Shown piece after piece: positions 1 to 8,076 of a DNA stretch of 64,000 bases. The notes under the pieces are model-generated. The model was not told the DNA's origin, ran no database searches, and saw only the letters and a program-made list of their open reading frames with translations. Source of the stretch: an uncultured Nitrospira sp. Lineage in GTDB: Bacteria > Nitrospirota > Nitrospiria > Nitrospirales > Nitrospiraceae. The position numbers and the translations under genes are program-made. The stretch is from assembly GCA_902500825.1 (NCBI GenBank), contig CABVRX010000015.1, positions 1 through 64,000 on the forward strand, in the 5' to 3' direction. How positions within the stretch are numbered: position 1 is the first letter of the stretch; every line of letters begins with the position of its first letter.

Positions 1-70
1 GAACCGGTACGGGCCTTTTGAGCCCGAGGGATTTTAAGTCCCTTGCGTCTGCCTGTTCCGCCACTCCGGC
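1..70 (-). tRNA. tRNA-Leu (anticodon UAA), 3' end cut by window edge
   Basis: Read on the minus strand, the 5' acceptor strand GCCGGAG starts at 70 and is followed by a D-arm, an anticodon stem GGGA/TCCC with loop CTTAAAA (anticodon UAA, leucine), a long variable arm (CGGGCTC/GGCCCG) typical of class II tRNAs such as tRNA-Leu, and the start of the T-arm (GGTTC). The T-loop, 3' acceptor strand and any CCA lie outside the window. Confidence 0.93.
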
Positions 71-260
71 GAGAGGCGGATTTTAACACAGCGACTACGG
101 TGTACAGCCACTTTTCTCGGAGCCCTTTACTTACCCATGACCATGTAAATGATGACGAGACTGGGCTACAATGCGACGGCTGATAGGGCATCAGCGAAGC
201 GGCGAAAAATAGTGAGGTGGCCAGCTGCGGACACACGTTTCACGTTATGCGGTTGCTCTT

Positions 261-830
261 TTGGTGCTCGCCATGGCGATGCCCAGTGAAGCGGTAGGTC
301 AAGAAGCGGTTCTCGATATTCTTCCGCTTCGTCCGTTCAGTTTCGACGTGTCATTCAACGATCGCTCCTTTGGTCCCACTCGCAGAATCATCGCAGTTCA
401 AGCCGGAATCACCGCTCTACGCTATGGCCCCCTCGAATTGAGAGGCATCTACCAATATTACAGCCACCATACGCCTACGTTTATCACCGACCAACATTCT
501 TTGTACACGAACCCGCGTTGGAATAATTTCATCGATCTATTGGATTTCCCAAGCGGCAAACCGATTAATCGCATCCTGCGACACATCCTGTTCGGGCCGC
601 TGGAGCATAGGGCGGTGCCGTACGTCGGCGCGATCCTGGGAGGCACTCTGCCGGGGAGAGGAGCTCTATCGCCAGGCTATCTGTACGGGGGACAGATCGG
701 TGTGCGATTCCCTGTCGCTCAGGGGTTTTCCGTCGATATGGGCCTTCAGTACACACGCTTCGAAGTTGATTTTCAGGGCAAGTCCGACTTGTCACGACAA
801 TGGCTCTTCACCATCGGCGTTCGGTTTTAA
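261..830 (+). CDS. Outer-membrane beta-barrel protein, unassigned family
   Basis: About 190 residues, rich in alternating aromatic and polar stretches, ending in a Phe after a final amphipathic strand (LFTIGVRF), which is the usual C-terminal signal of outer-membrane barrels. The TTG at 261 gives a chopped signal peptide. Extending in frame to CTG 225, 5 bases after a GAGGTGG ribosome site, gives a well-formed leader: basic RTHVSR, a hydrophobic run through about residue 18, then AVG-Q. The true start is therefore probably 225, although CTG is rare. The barrel size resembles small acyl-hydrolase or porin-like proteins such as lipid A deacylases, but I see no convincing catalytic pattern and do not assign an activity. 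It lies 51 bases before the next lipoprotein gene and may share its transcript. Confidence 0.7.
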   Translation: MVLAMAMPSEAVGQEAVLDILPLRPFSFDVSFNDRSFGPTRRIIAVQAGITALRYGPLELRGIYQYYSHHTPTFITDQHSLYTNPRWNNFIDLLDFPSGKPINRILRHILFGPLEHRAVPYVGAILGGTLPGRGALSPGYLYGGQIGVRFPVAQGFSVDMGLQYTRFEVDFQGKSDLSRQWLFTIGVRF

Positions 831-881
831 GCCGATGATGCGTGCTCTTTGCGACATATCAAGCCATGGAGGAGATGAGGC

Positions 882-1913
882 GTGAGCCTTAGTGCCATCA
901 AGAAATTCTGTGGTTCGCTTGTCCTAGCGACGCTGAGCATGCTTCTGCAAGGATGCGGCCTGGTGTACGATGCCGTTGAACTCATCCACCCGCTGACGCA
1001 TGATGAAATGTCGTCGATCTGCTCTCGCGCGCGGCTACGTGTCGGCATTTCCGTCGAGCCGTTTCGCCCGTTTGTCTTTCCAGCCGTGTATACTGACGAA
1101 GGCATTCGCGTCACGGGCCTGGATGTCGAACTCATCCGAGAAATAGCCGACGCGTTGACCGCGCATTGCGGCGGGGCGATGCCTATCGTTCCGGTCCTAT
1201 ACCTCACTCGCTTTCCCGATCTATTCATCAAAATGAACGAAGGACAGCTGGATTTGTTCATCTCGTCCGTCAGCGGAACCGTTCCCGGCGCAAATCCTCC
1301 GGGCTTGTGGTTTTCACCTCCTTATTTTCATGAAGATGGTATCGGAGCCATCATCCAAAAGCCCGAAGTCGCTGAACGTGTATGGGCTCAATTTCGCAAG
1401 CAGAACGGAAAGTTGGATACGCTCGCGGCCGTCCAGGAAGGTTTTGCCGGATTGACCGTCGCCGTTCAGAAGGGACGATCTTCTCATTTGTACGCCGAAG
1501 CCAATCTCAAGCGAATCCGCATGGTCATCTGCGATTCGCTTCCCGCCTCGGTGGAAACGAAGGACCTGAATATCGATGTCATCCTGACCAATCATTCCAT
1601 CCTGGAGTATGTGACGAAACGGGTCTGGCAAGATTGGCGGCTCCTGAGACAGAACGACGGCACCCCCTTGATTCTGACGCATGAGGATCTTTCCATCGTG
1701 ACAAGCGACGACCACAAGAAGTTACAATGGTTCTTGAACAATCTGCTGTTTCGCCTGGAAGAGTCCGGACGGCTGAAGCACATGCACCGGAGATGGGTGG
1801 GCGCAGAATACGCGCCTACTAGGCGGGCGACAGTAGAAGGGCTGCCCCTGGAGATCACGCAAGTTCCCCAGCATTACGATCAAGGGCAGTGTCGTCTGGC
1901 GGGGGAACAATGA
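882..1913 (+). CDS. Lipoprotein, solute-binding protein family 3 type
   Basis: 343 residues from GTG 882, preceded by a strong GGAGGAGATGAGG ribosome site. The signal peptide ends in the lipobox LLQGC (Cys about 25), so it should be lipid-anchored. The body looks like a periplasmic amino-acid-type binding protein (SBP family 3): LRVGISVEPFRPF opens lobe 1, GLDVELIREIADAL and DLFISSVSGT follow in the expected order, and GLTVAVQKGRSS resembles the start of lobe 2. No permease or ATPase gene is adjacent, so it may be an orphan receptor or sensor rather than a transporter part. The next gene starts 10 bases downstream. Confidence 0.75.
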   Translation: MSLSAIKKFCGSLVLATLSMLLQGCGLVYDAVELIHPLTHDEMSSICSRARLRVGISVEPFRPFVFPAVYTDEGIRVTGLDVELIREIADALTAHCGGAMPIVPVLYLTRFPDLFIKMNEGQLDLFISSVSGTVPGANPPGLWFSPPYFHEDGIGAIIQKPEVAERVWAQFRKQNGKLDTLAAVQEGFAGLTVAVQKGRSSHLYAEANLKRIRMVICDSLPASVETKDLNIDVILTNHSILEYVTKRVWQDWRLLRQNDGTPLILTHEDLSIVTSDDHKKLQWFLNNLLFRLEESGRLKHMHRRWVGAEYAPTRRATVEGLPLEITQVPQHYDQGQCRLAGEQ

Positions 1914-1923
1914 GAAAGCGCAG

Positions 1924-2676
1924 GTGTTCATGATCGTTCTCTCGAAAGCATGTCCATCTCTCAGCCTGGCCTTCCTGCTCATATGGTCACAGAGCGTCTG
2001 GGCACAGACCTCACACAGCGAGATTGAACAGACCGCAGAGCTCCTCGCGACATTCCTCAATGCAGGGCGCGTCGTCGTCGAACGAAATCAATCGTTGATC
2101 AACGATCCGGGGAAGGCCGACAAGGGATTCACTCCGGAGGTCTTTGAAGGACTGGTCATCGATGAGTTTTTCCAGCGGACACACATTAACTTGAAACATC
2201 CTCCATCCTCGCTACCTTCCCCGACCAAGGATCTGTTGAGCATGCTGCTTCTGGCAAGCAAAGAGGCGGTGGCGGACGCTCAGTTGGTGATCAACCAACG
2301 GGGCATCGGATACAAGAATTTCATCCCGGCCTCGTTCGGCAGTCAGGCTGCGAGGAAGTTCTCGAAGCGATCGAAGGTCACGATGAAGCAGACGACCCTC
2401 GACCCGAGGAACTTAAAGAATGCTCCGGATACGTATGAAGAAACAGTGCTGAAGCGACTTGCGAACCAGCCGGCCTTGACCACGTCGATTGTCGAATGGA
2501 TCGACGGTGGAAGACTACTCAGAACCATGATGCCGATCTACTATTCAGAGGATTGCCTCACCTGCCACGGGAATCCCAAAGGAATCCTGGACATTTCCGG
2601 CTATCCGAGAGAGGGTGCTCAAGTAGGAGAACTGGCCGGGGCCATCAGTATTCAGATCCCCTCGGACCATCGGTAG
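1924..2676 (+). CDS. Secreted DUF3365-type c-haem protein
   Basis: 250 residues from GTG 1924 (ATG 1930 is an alternative), with an N-terminal signal peptide ending near VWAQ. The C-terminal third carries a single haem-attachment motif CLTCHG followed by the conserved pattern GYPREGAQVGELAGAISI, characteristic of the DUF3365 / Tll0287-like haem-binding family. Those proteins are periplasmic single-haem sensors or electron carriers, often fused to signalling modules. Here the domain stands alone after a helical N-terminal half. It follows the binding-protein lipoprotein by 10 bases, so the two may work together in periplasmic sensing; that link is inference. Confidence 0.8.
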   Translation: MFMIVLSKACPSLSLAFLLIWSQSVWAQTSHSEIEQTAELLATFLNAGRVVVERNQSLINDPGKADKGFTPEVFEGLVIDEFFQRTHINLKHPPSSLPSPTKDLLSMLLLASKEAVADAQLVINQRGIGYKNFIPASFGSQAARKFSKRSKVTMKQTTLDPRNLKNAPDTYEETVLKRLANQPALTTSIVEWIDGGRLLRTMMPIYYSEDCLTCHGNPKGILDISGYPREGAQVGELAGAISIQIPSDHR

Positions 2677-2727
2677 CAGACAGCCCGTGCCGACAGAGGA
2701 GCGCGACGGGGTGACCTGCTACCGATG
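2668..2727. terminator. Long inverted repeat between convergent genes
   Basis: A perfect 12-bp inverted repeat (CATCGGTAGCAG at 2668-2679 and its complement at 2716-2727) encloses a second short stem (CCCGT/ACGGG). It overlaps the stop codon of the plus-strand gene and ends 13 bases before the stop of the minus-strand gene. No T-run follows, so it is a terminator-like or mRNA-stabilising structure for both strands rather than a textbook intrinsic terminator. Confidence 0.55.
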
Positions 2728-2740
2728 ATCGTCGAGAAGC

Positions 2741-3010
2741 TTAGTTCAACACCGCGGTCAGTTGCGGCCGCTCTTCCCCACAACTCTTCCCTTTTGCAGA
2801 TTTGCGGTCCAGCGCTTCCTCCACCCCGGACTTGATCGCCCGGCCCCATCGGCTGGTTTGCACCTGTGCCTTACGGGCATAGCGGCCGATGCTTCGACGA
2901 GTTTCCACACCCGTCTGTGGAGCGAAGAGGAGCCCGAGTCCCGCTCCGATGACCGCCCCACCGGCGATGAATGCTGCTGCCTTGGCGACCTGATTCCCCT
3001 GCTCCGACAT
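2741..3010 (-). CDS. YtxH domain protein
   Basis: 89 residues. The start was set at ATG 3010 because AGGAGGTTCACC lies directly upstream; longer readings lack this. Residues 7-30 form one glycine-rich hydrophobic segment (AAAFIAGGAVIGAGLGLLFAPQTG) followed by a basic helical region with ETRRSIGRYARKA, the usual layout of YtxH-like proteins. These small membrane-anchored proteins are often stress-associated in bacteria; their exact role is not established. It is transcribed alone, convergent with the haem protein. Confidence 0.85.
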   Translation of the reverse strand: MSEQGNQVAKAAAFIAGGAVIGAGLGLLFAPQTGVETRRSIGRYARKAQVQTSRWGRAIKSGVEEALDRKSAKGKSCGEERPQLTAVLN

Positions 3011-3313
3011 GGTGAACCTCCTCATGATGGTGAATGAGCCGGAAGATCGTTTAGGAACTCTTTCGATACCAAAGTCATTGAGCATGCTCTGTGCCAAGAG
3101 AAGAATATTCGTAGGGGAGAGGATTCCCGCGTAAAACAGTAAGGAGCGTTTTTTGGCAATTAAAGGTGACTAATTTTTGGTCTCTTTTTCTCGACAGACC
3201 AAACCACAGTCGTTTCAGAAAACCAACACTTTCGATTCGTACATGCTTGTCAATCAGCCATGGAAGCCGATTTTCCGGAGTCAAACTTTAACCGGTTCTA
3301 ATCTTTGGCGCGC
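3011..3313. other. Intergenic region, no gene recognised
   Basis: Divergent spacer between the YtxH gene and lgt. It is AT-richer than its surroundings. A 69-codon minus-strand reading frame at 3075-3284 has no ribosome site and no family features, so I do not call it. The lgt promoter lies at its right edge. Confidence 0.6.
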
Positions 3314-3342
3314 TTGCATTGACAAGTGAGCCACCGTATGAT
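3314..3342 (+). promoter_or_regulatory. Candidate sigma-70 promoter for lgt
   Basis: TTGCAT (3314-3319), a 17-base spacer and TATGAT (3337-3342) match the -35/-10 consensus at 4/6 and 5/6. The predicted transcript would start near 3349, leaving a leader of about 100 bases before lgt. Confidence 0.5.
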
Positions 3343-3365
3343 CCTGCGGCAAGTTTTGCCGCAGG
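3343..3365 (+). promoter_or_regulatory. Perfect 10-bp hairpin at the predicted lgt transcript start
   Basis: CCTGCGGCAA (3343-3352), loop GTT, and TTGCCGCAGG (3356-3365) form a perfect stem that abuts the -10 box and spans the predicted start site. It has no T-run, so it is not a terminator. It could be an operator dyad or a 5' mRNA stabiliser. Confidence 0.4.
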
Positions 3366-3450
3366 TCGCAAAGGGCACTGCGTATGTTAGATCGGGTTCC
3401 TTTCAAGCTATGAGCACCCTCTCAAGAAGGACGATTCGGAAAGCGCTGTA

Positions 3451-4269
3451 ATGGGTTCCCCAGCCGCCATTCCCTACCCAAACATCGACCCGGTTCTTGT
3501 GGCTCTGGGTCCCATTCAACTGCGGTGGTACGGGCTGATGTACCTGATCGGCTTGACCGCGGCGTACTTCCTTATTCAACACAAAGTCGCCCGTAAAGAG
3601 TTGGCGATCAGGAAGGACCAGATCTATGACATGGTCGTTTACGCGGCGTTCGGCGTGTTTCTCGGTGGACGGATCGGCTATACGCTCTTTTACAACTTCT
3701 CCTACTACAGCCAAAACCCTCTGAAACTCCTCGCGGTCTGGGAAGGAGGCATGTCCTTCCACGGTGGGCTCCTCGGAACCATCCTGGCGCTGATCTGGTT
3801 CAGCCGCAGGCAAGGAATTCCTGCCTATACCATCGCCGACTTGGCTGCCTGCGTCACACCGATCGGCTTAGGGTTCGGTCGGATCGGGAATTTTATCAAT
3901 GGTGAACTCTTCGGAAGGTCGACCGACGTGGACTGGTGCATGGTCTTTCCGGCAGGGGGGCCTGTTTGCCGCCATCCCTCGCAATTGTATGAGGCCACGT
4001 TGGAAGGCGTTGTCTTGTTCACAACGTTGTGGTGGATCGATCGACGTCCGACCCCGCCCGGCACAGTCTTTTGGAGTTTCATCACCGGGTACGGCATCAG
4101 CCGACTGATCATTGAACTCTTCCGTGAACCTGATCAGCACTTGGGGTTTATCTTGGGACCGGTCACCATGGGCCAACTCCTCTCCTTGCCCATGGTGCTG
4201 CTTGGAGCCGTCATGCTTCTCTTGGGCTACCAAAGAGCAAGGCAGAAGGTCGCGCGCGCTGGACAGTGA
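3451..4269 (+). CDS. lgt: Prolipoprotein diacylglyceryl transferase
   Basis: 272 residues, normal length for Lgt. This inner-membrane enzyme moves diacylglycerol from phosphatidylglycerol to the lipobox cysteine of prolipoproteins, the first step of lipoprotein maturation. Visible signatures are SFHGG (102-106, with the conserved His) and the Lgt motif GRIGNFINGE (143-152, with the essential Arg), plus seven or so hydrophobic segments including GLMYLIGLTAAYF and the C-terminal LLSLPMVLLGAVMLLLGY. Start ATG 3451 fits the family N-terminus (PYPNIDPVLVALGPIQLRWYG). The window encodes many substrates and also Lnt, which acts at the end of the same pathway. Transcribed alone from its own promoter. 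Confidence 0.97.
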   Translation: MGSPAAIPYPNIDPVLVALGPIQLRWYGLMYLIGLTAAYFLIQHKVARKELAIRKDQIYDMVVYAAFGVFLGGRIGYTLFYNFSYYSQNPLKLLAVWEGGMSFHGGLLGTILALIWFSRRQGIPAYTIADLAACVTPIGLGFGRIGNFINGELFGRSTDVDWCMVFPAGGPVCRHPSQLYEATLEGVVLFTTLWWIDRRPTPPGTVFWSFITGYGISRLIIELFREPDQHLGFILGPVTMGQLLSLPMVLLGAVMLLLGYQRARQKVARAGQ

Positions 4270-4270
4270 T

Positions 4271-4314
4271 GAGTGCTGAGCGAAGAATTTCCTGGCATTT
4301 TCAGCTCAGCACTC
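4271..4314. terminator. Bidirectional terminator-like inverted repeat
   Basis: GAGTGCTGAGC (4271-4281) and GCTCAGCACTC (4304-4314) form a perfect 11-bp stem with a 22-base loop, sitting between the convergent lgt and metallopeptidase genes. AATTCT follows on the plus strand; no strong T-run. Confidence 0.5.
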
Positions 4315-4332
4315 AATTCTCGTCACTGAACC

Positions 4333-4716
4333 TTAGTAGGGCATGTCATCATCGTCTAATCCGACATGGTGGCCCAGTTCGTGAACGACCGTGTCGCGCA
4401 CTTCCCGCACCACTTCTTCCGGACTCTCACACAGTCGGAGGATCGGTCCGCGATAGATGGAAATCCGTGGCGGGGATTCCCCTCCCGTTCTGAAGAATGA
4501 ATCAGATGCCAACGATTGACCTTGATACAAGCCGAGCAAGTCGTCTCCGCGGTCCAGATCCAGATCCCTCAACACCTCTTCCGGCGGTTCCTCCTCTACC
4601 ATGACGGCGATCGCTTCCATCAGCTTGGCATATGGGGGCGGCAAATCAGCAATTGCCTGTTGAACCAGCTGTTCGAACGCGTCGGGTGAAATGTCTCGGC
4701 GTCGATTGACGGCCAT
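4333..4716 (-). CDS. Minimal zincin-like metallopeptidase family protein
   Basis: 127 residues, last gene of the addBA cluster and 15 bases downstream of addA. The C-terminus carries HELGHHVGLDDDDM (112-125), an HExxH zinc site with a third ligand region, characteristic of the small metallopeptidase family PF06262 (formerly DUF1025) that is fused to or neighbours diverse genes in many bacteria. The first 60 residues are acidic and helical (PDAFEQLVQQAIADLPPPY), also typical. No signal peptide, so it should be cytoplasmic. Substrates of this family are not known, and placement beside the recombination genes may be simple co-transcription. Confidence 0.88.
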   Translation of the reverse strand: MAVNRRRDISPDAFEQLVQQAIADLPPPYAKLMEAIAVMVEEEPPEEVLRDLDLDRGDDLLGLYQGQSLASDSFFRTGGESPPRISIYRGPILRLCESPEEVVREVRDTVVHELGHHVGLDDDDMPY

Positions 4717-4731
4717 GTTCAGATCGCTCCT

Positions 4732-7700
4732 CTACAGCTCCACCCGCACGCCCGGCCGCAAAAAGACGAACTCGAACGAGGCGGTTTCGCCCCCGAAGCA
4801 CCGCGCGACTGCGGCTCGATAGGCCGTCGCCTGCGGCTCGTACTGTAGCGCTCGTGCCGGAGCTTCCTCAGCTGCAATCCGATCGGTTTTATAGTCCGCG
4901 ATCCAGAGTTTCCCTTCGCGGCGGTACATCAGGTCGATGACACCCTCCATAACCTGTCCATCTCCCCATGGAATGACGAAGGGAATTTCCCGTCCCAGGA
5001 TGGCGGCGTTCCGCATGCGCCGATAGAATTCCGACGACTGGAACGAATCGACGATCGAGGCCAACTCATCCCGCACGATGTCCAAACAATTTGTTCCGGT
5101 CGGGATATACGAACGACAGACCGATTCAATGTCCGTCTTGAACGGCGGCGTGGCACTGGTGAAGTCCCAACGTTCAAGAAGCGCGTGGGTGCAGATGCCG
5201 ATGAGTCGCGCATGATCATTTGCGACCGACTCCCGGCTTCGCGGCACACGAACAAGCGGCCGGCCATGCCCTGTTAACGATGGGGTCACCTTCCGTGGCA
5301 TGCTGCGGAGTTCGGTGCGGCGCCCACTGCGATCGGCATACCGATCGACCAACGGCGGTGGCGACGGTGCCGCAACAGGCGACACGGCCTTGCGGGGTCT
5401 CCGGCGGCCGGCTGTTGCTGCCGGAACGATGGTGCACGTCAGGCGGGCGGTTCCGATATCCACACCGGCGCTGCATTCGATGATGGACTCGCTGCCGACC
5501 GCCTCATGCAGGAGCGCCAATACCGTATCCCGTCCCGGCTTCCGTACAAGACCTCCCGACAGCATCAGCGCATCACGAGCTCTCGTCATCCCCACATACA
5601 GCAGCCGCCGTTGTTCCGCTTCCTCACGCGCAGCCATCTTGCTCCCGACCAGAACCGAGCCCAGGTTGCAATATGGACCGACCGTGATCCCGTAACACCG
5701 GCTCGACCAATCATGTTGCACAGCCGGCCCTTGGCGCGGCGTACGCGCCCCTTGATGCAAGCCGGGGAGGATAACCACTGGGAACTCGAGCCCCTTGGCC
5801 TTATGGATCGTCAAAATGCGCACCGCGTCAAGCGACGCTTCGGACAATGCGCTCTCCGCTTCGTCCGGCTGATCTTCGAGCCGCTGCATCATCAGATCCA
5901 CGAAGCCGGTGAGCATGAGATGGGGGCGATCGGCCATCTCCTCGGCCATGTCGCGCACTTTCAAAAGATTCGCCACAGCCTGTTCGCCATGCAGCGACGC
6001 AGCCGCCAGTTCGAGGATCGGCAGCCGCTCGAAGAGCAAATCGAGCACCTCCGGCACCGGTCGAAGCGGCGCAAGCCGGCGGAGCGAGGCCAGGCGCTCG
6101 TACAGTGTTTTTACGGTCTCTGCCTGCGGATGAGACCAGCCCGAAAGCGCCTCCGGTCTCGTGATGTCCAAGGCACCTAATCGGTGCAGGGCGAGCAGTT
6201 CTCGATCCTCAAGGCCTCCGAGCGGCGACCGTAACAGGCCGACCAGCGCGATGCGGTCATGCGGATTGTCGAGGACACGCAACAGATTCACCAGGTCGAC
6301 GATTTCCTGACGCCGGTAAAAGTGCTTCTCACCGTCCGTCAGATACGCGATGTCGTAGCGGCGGAGCGCGTCGAGATAGTCCTGGGCCTGCGTCAGCTTT
6401 CTGAAGATCAAGGCAATGTGGCCCGGCTGCAGAGGGCAGGCCTTCCGGTCGCGGTCAAAGACCGTCGTGCCGCTCAGCAATTCCTCTTTGATCCAGCGCG
6501 CCAACTGTTCGGCCTCTGCGCGCGTGGCGGCGGCCGCGTCGAACTCTTCCTCGTCCGGCTCAGCAGTGACCAGCCGGATTTGCACGCCGGGGGCCGACAG
6601 CTCCCGGTTTCGTTGAGGGGACACATCCAGTCGCTCGTTCGACGACTGGATGTGCGCTTGAGCGACGAACAGCCGATCGAACAGGTTGTTGACCACCGAG
6701 AGCACGGCGGCGTCGCTGCGAAAGTTCGTCACGAGCGAGTGGACGATCCCGCCGCCCGCGACGACTTTTGCAACGACCCGCTCAAAGGCTTCGATGTCGG
6801 CGCGGCGAAAGGCATAGATCGATTGTTTGGGGTCGCCGACGATGAATAACTTGCCGGGCTCCAGCTCGAGATCCTGCCACGCGGTCTTCGAACTGTTCAG
6901 CTGCTCAACGAGATAGAGAATGATTTCATATTGCACCGGATCGGTGTCCTGGAATTCATCGACGAGCACAGCGCGATAACTGCGCTTGATCCTGGCTCGC
7001 ACCGAGACATGATCGCGCAACAGCGTCTTGGCCCGTGTGAGGAGCCCATCGAACGAAATCCATCCGGATGTCAGAAACGAACGCCGAACCTCTTCCAGAA
7101 ACGGGCGCAGAAGCGCAAGCAGGTCGCCGACGAACGACTGATCGACCGACAAGAATCTCTGCGCAACAGATACCACGGTTTTGGCCTCGGCAAATGCCTG
7201 TTGATCCCAGCCCAAAGGCGGCTTCCCAAAGTCTCTTTCCAATTGCGCACGGTCGTCGTCGCCTAGCCGAGCGACTCCCGGCGCGCCTTGCTCCAGCACC
7301 AGAACCACGCAGCGAAGGGCGGCGGCCAGCATCTGATCCGCCTTCAACTGCTTAGCCTTGGCACGACCGGCCAGAAGCCCGGTGGCTTTCTCCAGGAGAC
7401 GTGTCAACCAATCGCGAACGGAGTCATCGATCAAATCCGGCCGGCACTGGTTTTCAAGCTCATCGAGATCCAACGAATCTCCGGCCAGCACCGTCGCTAA
7501 GCCCCGCAGGTCGTCGAGGCTCGTTCCGGCCAACACCCGCCGCCACTGCTCATGGCGCCGGCCCGTTTTCCCAAGTTCCTCAGCCAGCCAGATCTGCCAC
7601 CGGGAGTCGAACAGCTCCGTAAACCGGGTCCCGTCGTCTTCTTGAAACGAGGGATCGAGGCCGGACTCCAGGGGGTGCAATCGCAAGAGGTGCGCGGCGA

Positions 7701-8076
7701 AACTGTGCAAGGTGCCGATCTGCGCTTTCTCGAATTGCGAGAGCGCCGCCTCAGCCCGCTCCGTCACCTGGCCCGACGATAATTGATAGCGCGCGCGAAA
7801 GACTGCAGACGACTCGTCAGTCGGCTCCACGAGTTTGACCAATTCCCGACGGAGCCGCTGCTTCATCTCCGACGCGGCTTTGTTGGTGAAGGTCAAGGCG
7901 ACAATCTCGGTGATCGCCAGTGGTTGCGGTTCCCGCATCAGAAGATTGAGCATCCGATTGACGAGAATCGTCGTTTTGCCGGTACCGGCTCCCGCGATCA
8001 CGACCACGTTCCGATCCCATGTGGTCTGCGCCAGGAACCGATCACGAGCATCGGACAGCGCAACCTGTTCACTCAT
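4732..8076 (-). CDS. addA: UvrD-like helicase/nuclease, AddA-type
   Basis: 1114 residues. Superfamily 1A helicase with a C-terminal RecB-family nuclease, the large subunit of an AddAB-type double-strand break resection machine. Motifs in order: Walker A AGAGTGKTT (28-36), TLHSFAAHLLRLHP, Walker B VLVDEFQDTDPVQ, motif III IVGDPKQSIYAFRRAD, VTNFRSD, TIHKAKGLEFPVV, motif VI RLLYVGMTRARD, then the nuclease GVIDLMYRREGKLWIADYKTD with the D and D-x-K catalytic residues. It overlaps addB by 8 bases, so the two are translationally coupled. The complex would unwind and degrade broken ends to produce 3' tails for RecA, and would also attack linear foreign DNA. Large antisense reading frames across this gene are G+C shadows. 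Confidence 0.93.
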   Translation of the reverse strand: MSEQVALSDARDRFLAQTTWDRNVVVIAGAGTGKTTILVNRMLNLLMREPQPLAITEIVALTFTNKAASEMKQRLRRELVKLVEPTDESSAVFRARYQLSSGQVTERAEAALSQFEKAQIGTLHSFAAHLLRLHPLESGLDPSFQEDDGTRFTELFDSRWQIWLAEELGKTGRRHEQWRRVLAGTSLDDLRGLATVLAGDSLDLDELENQCRPDLIDDSVRDWLTRLLEKATGLLAGRAKAKQLKADQMLAAALRCVVLVLEQGAPGVARLGDDDRAQLERDFGKPPLGWDQQAFAEAKTVVSVAQRFLSVDQSFVGDLLALLRPFLEEVRRSFLTSGWISFDGLLTRAKTLLRDHVSVRARIKRSYRAVLVDEFQDTDPVQYEIILYLVEQLNSSKTAWQDLELEPGKLFIVGDPKQSIYAFRRADIEAFERVVAKVVAGGGIVHSLVTNFRSDAAVLSVVNNLFDRLFVAQAHIQSSNERLDVSPQRNRELSAPGVQIRLVTAEPDEEEFDAAAATRAEAEQLARWIKEELLSGTTVFDRDRKACPLQPGHIALIFRKLTQAQDYLDALRRYDIAYLTDGEKHFYRRQEIVDLVNLLRVLDNPHDRIALVGLLRSPLGGLEDRELLALHRLGALDITRPEALSGWSHPQAETVKTLYERLASLRRLAPLRPVPEVLDLLFERLPILELAAASLHGEQAVANLLKVRDMAEEMADRPHLMLTGFVDLMMQRLEDQPDEAESALSEASLDAVRILTIHKAKGLEFPVVILPGLHQGARTPRQGPAVQHDWSSRCYGITVGPYCNLGSVLVGSKMAAREEAEQRRLLYVGMTRARDALMLSGGLVRKPGRDTVLALLHEAVGSESIIECSAGVDIGTARLTCTIVPAATAGRRRPRKAVSPVAAPSPPPLVDRYADRSGRRTELRSMPRKVTPSLTGHGRPLVRVPRSRESVANDHARLIGICTHALLERWDFTSATPPFKTDIESVCRSYIPTGTNCLDIVRDELASIVDSFQSSEFYRRMRNAAILGREIPFVIPWGDGQVMEGVIDLMYRREGKLWIADYKTDRIAAEEAPARALQYEPQATAYRAAVARCFGGETASFEFVFLRPGVRVEL

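Noticed and set aside
3075-3284. 69-codon minus-strand frame in the lgt upstream region
   Set aside because: It has no ribosome site and no recognisable features, and it lies in an AT-rich regulatory spacer.
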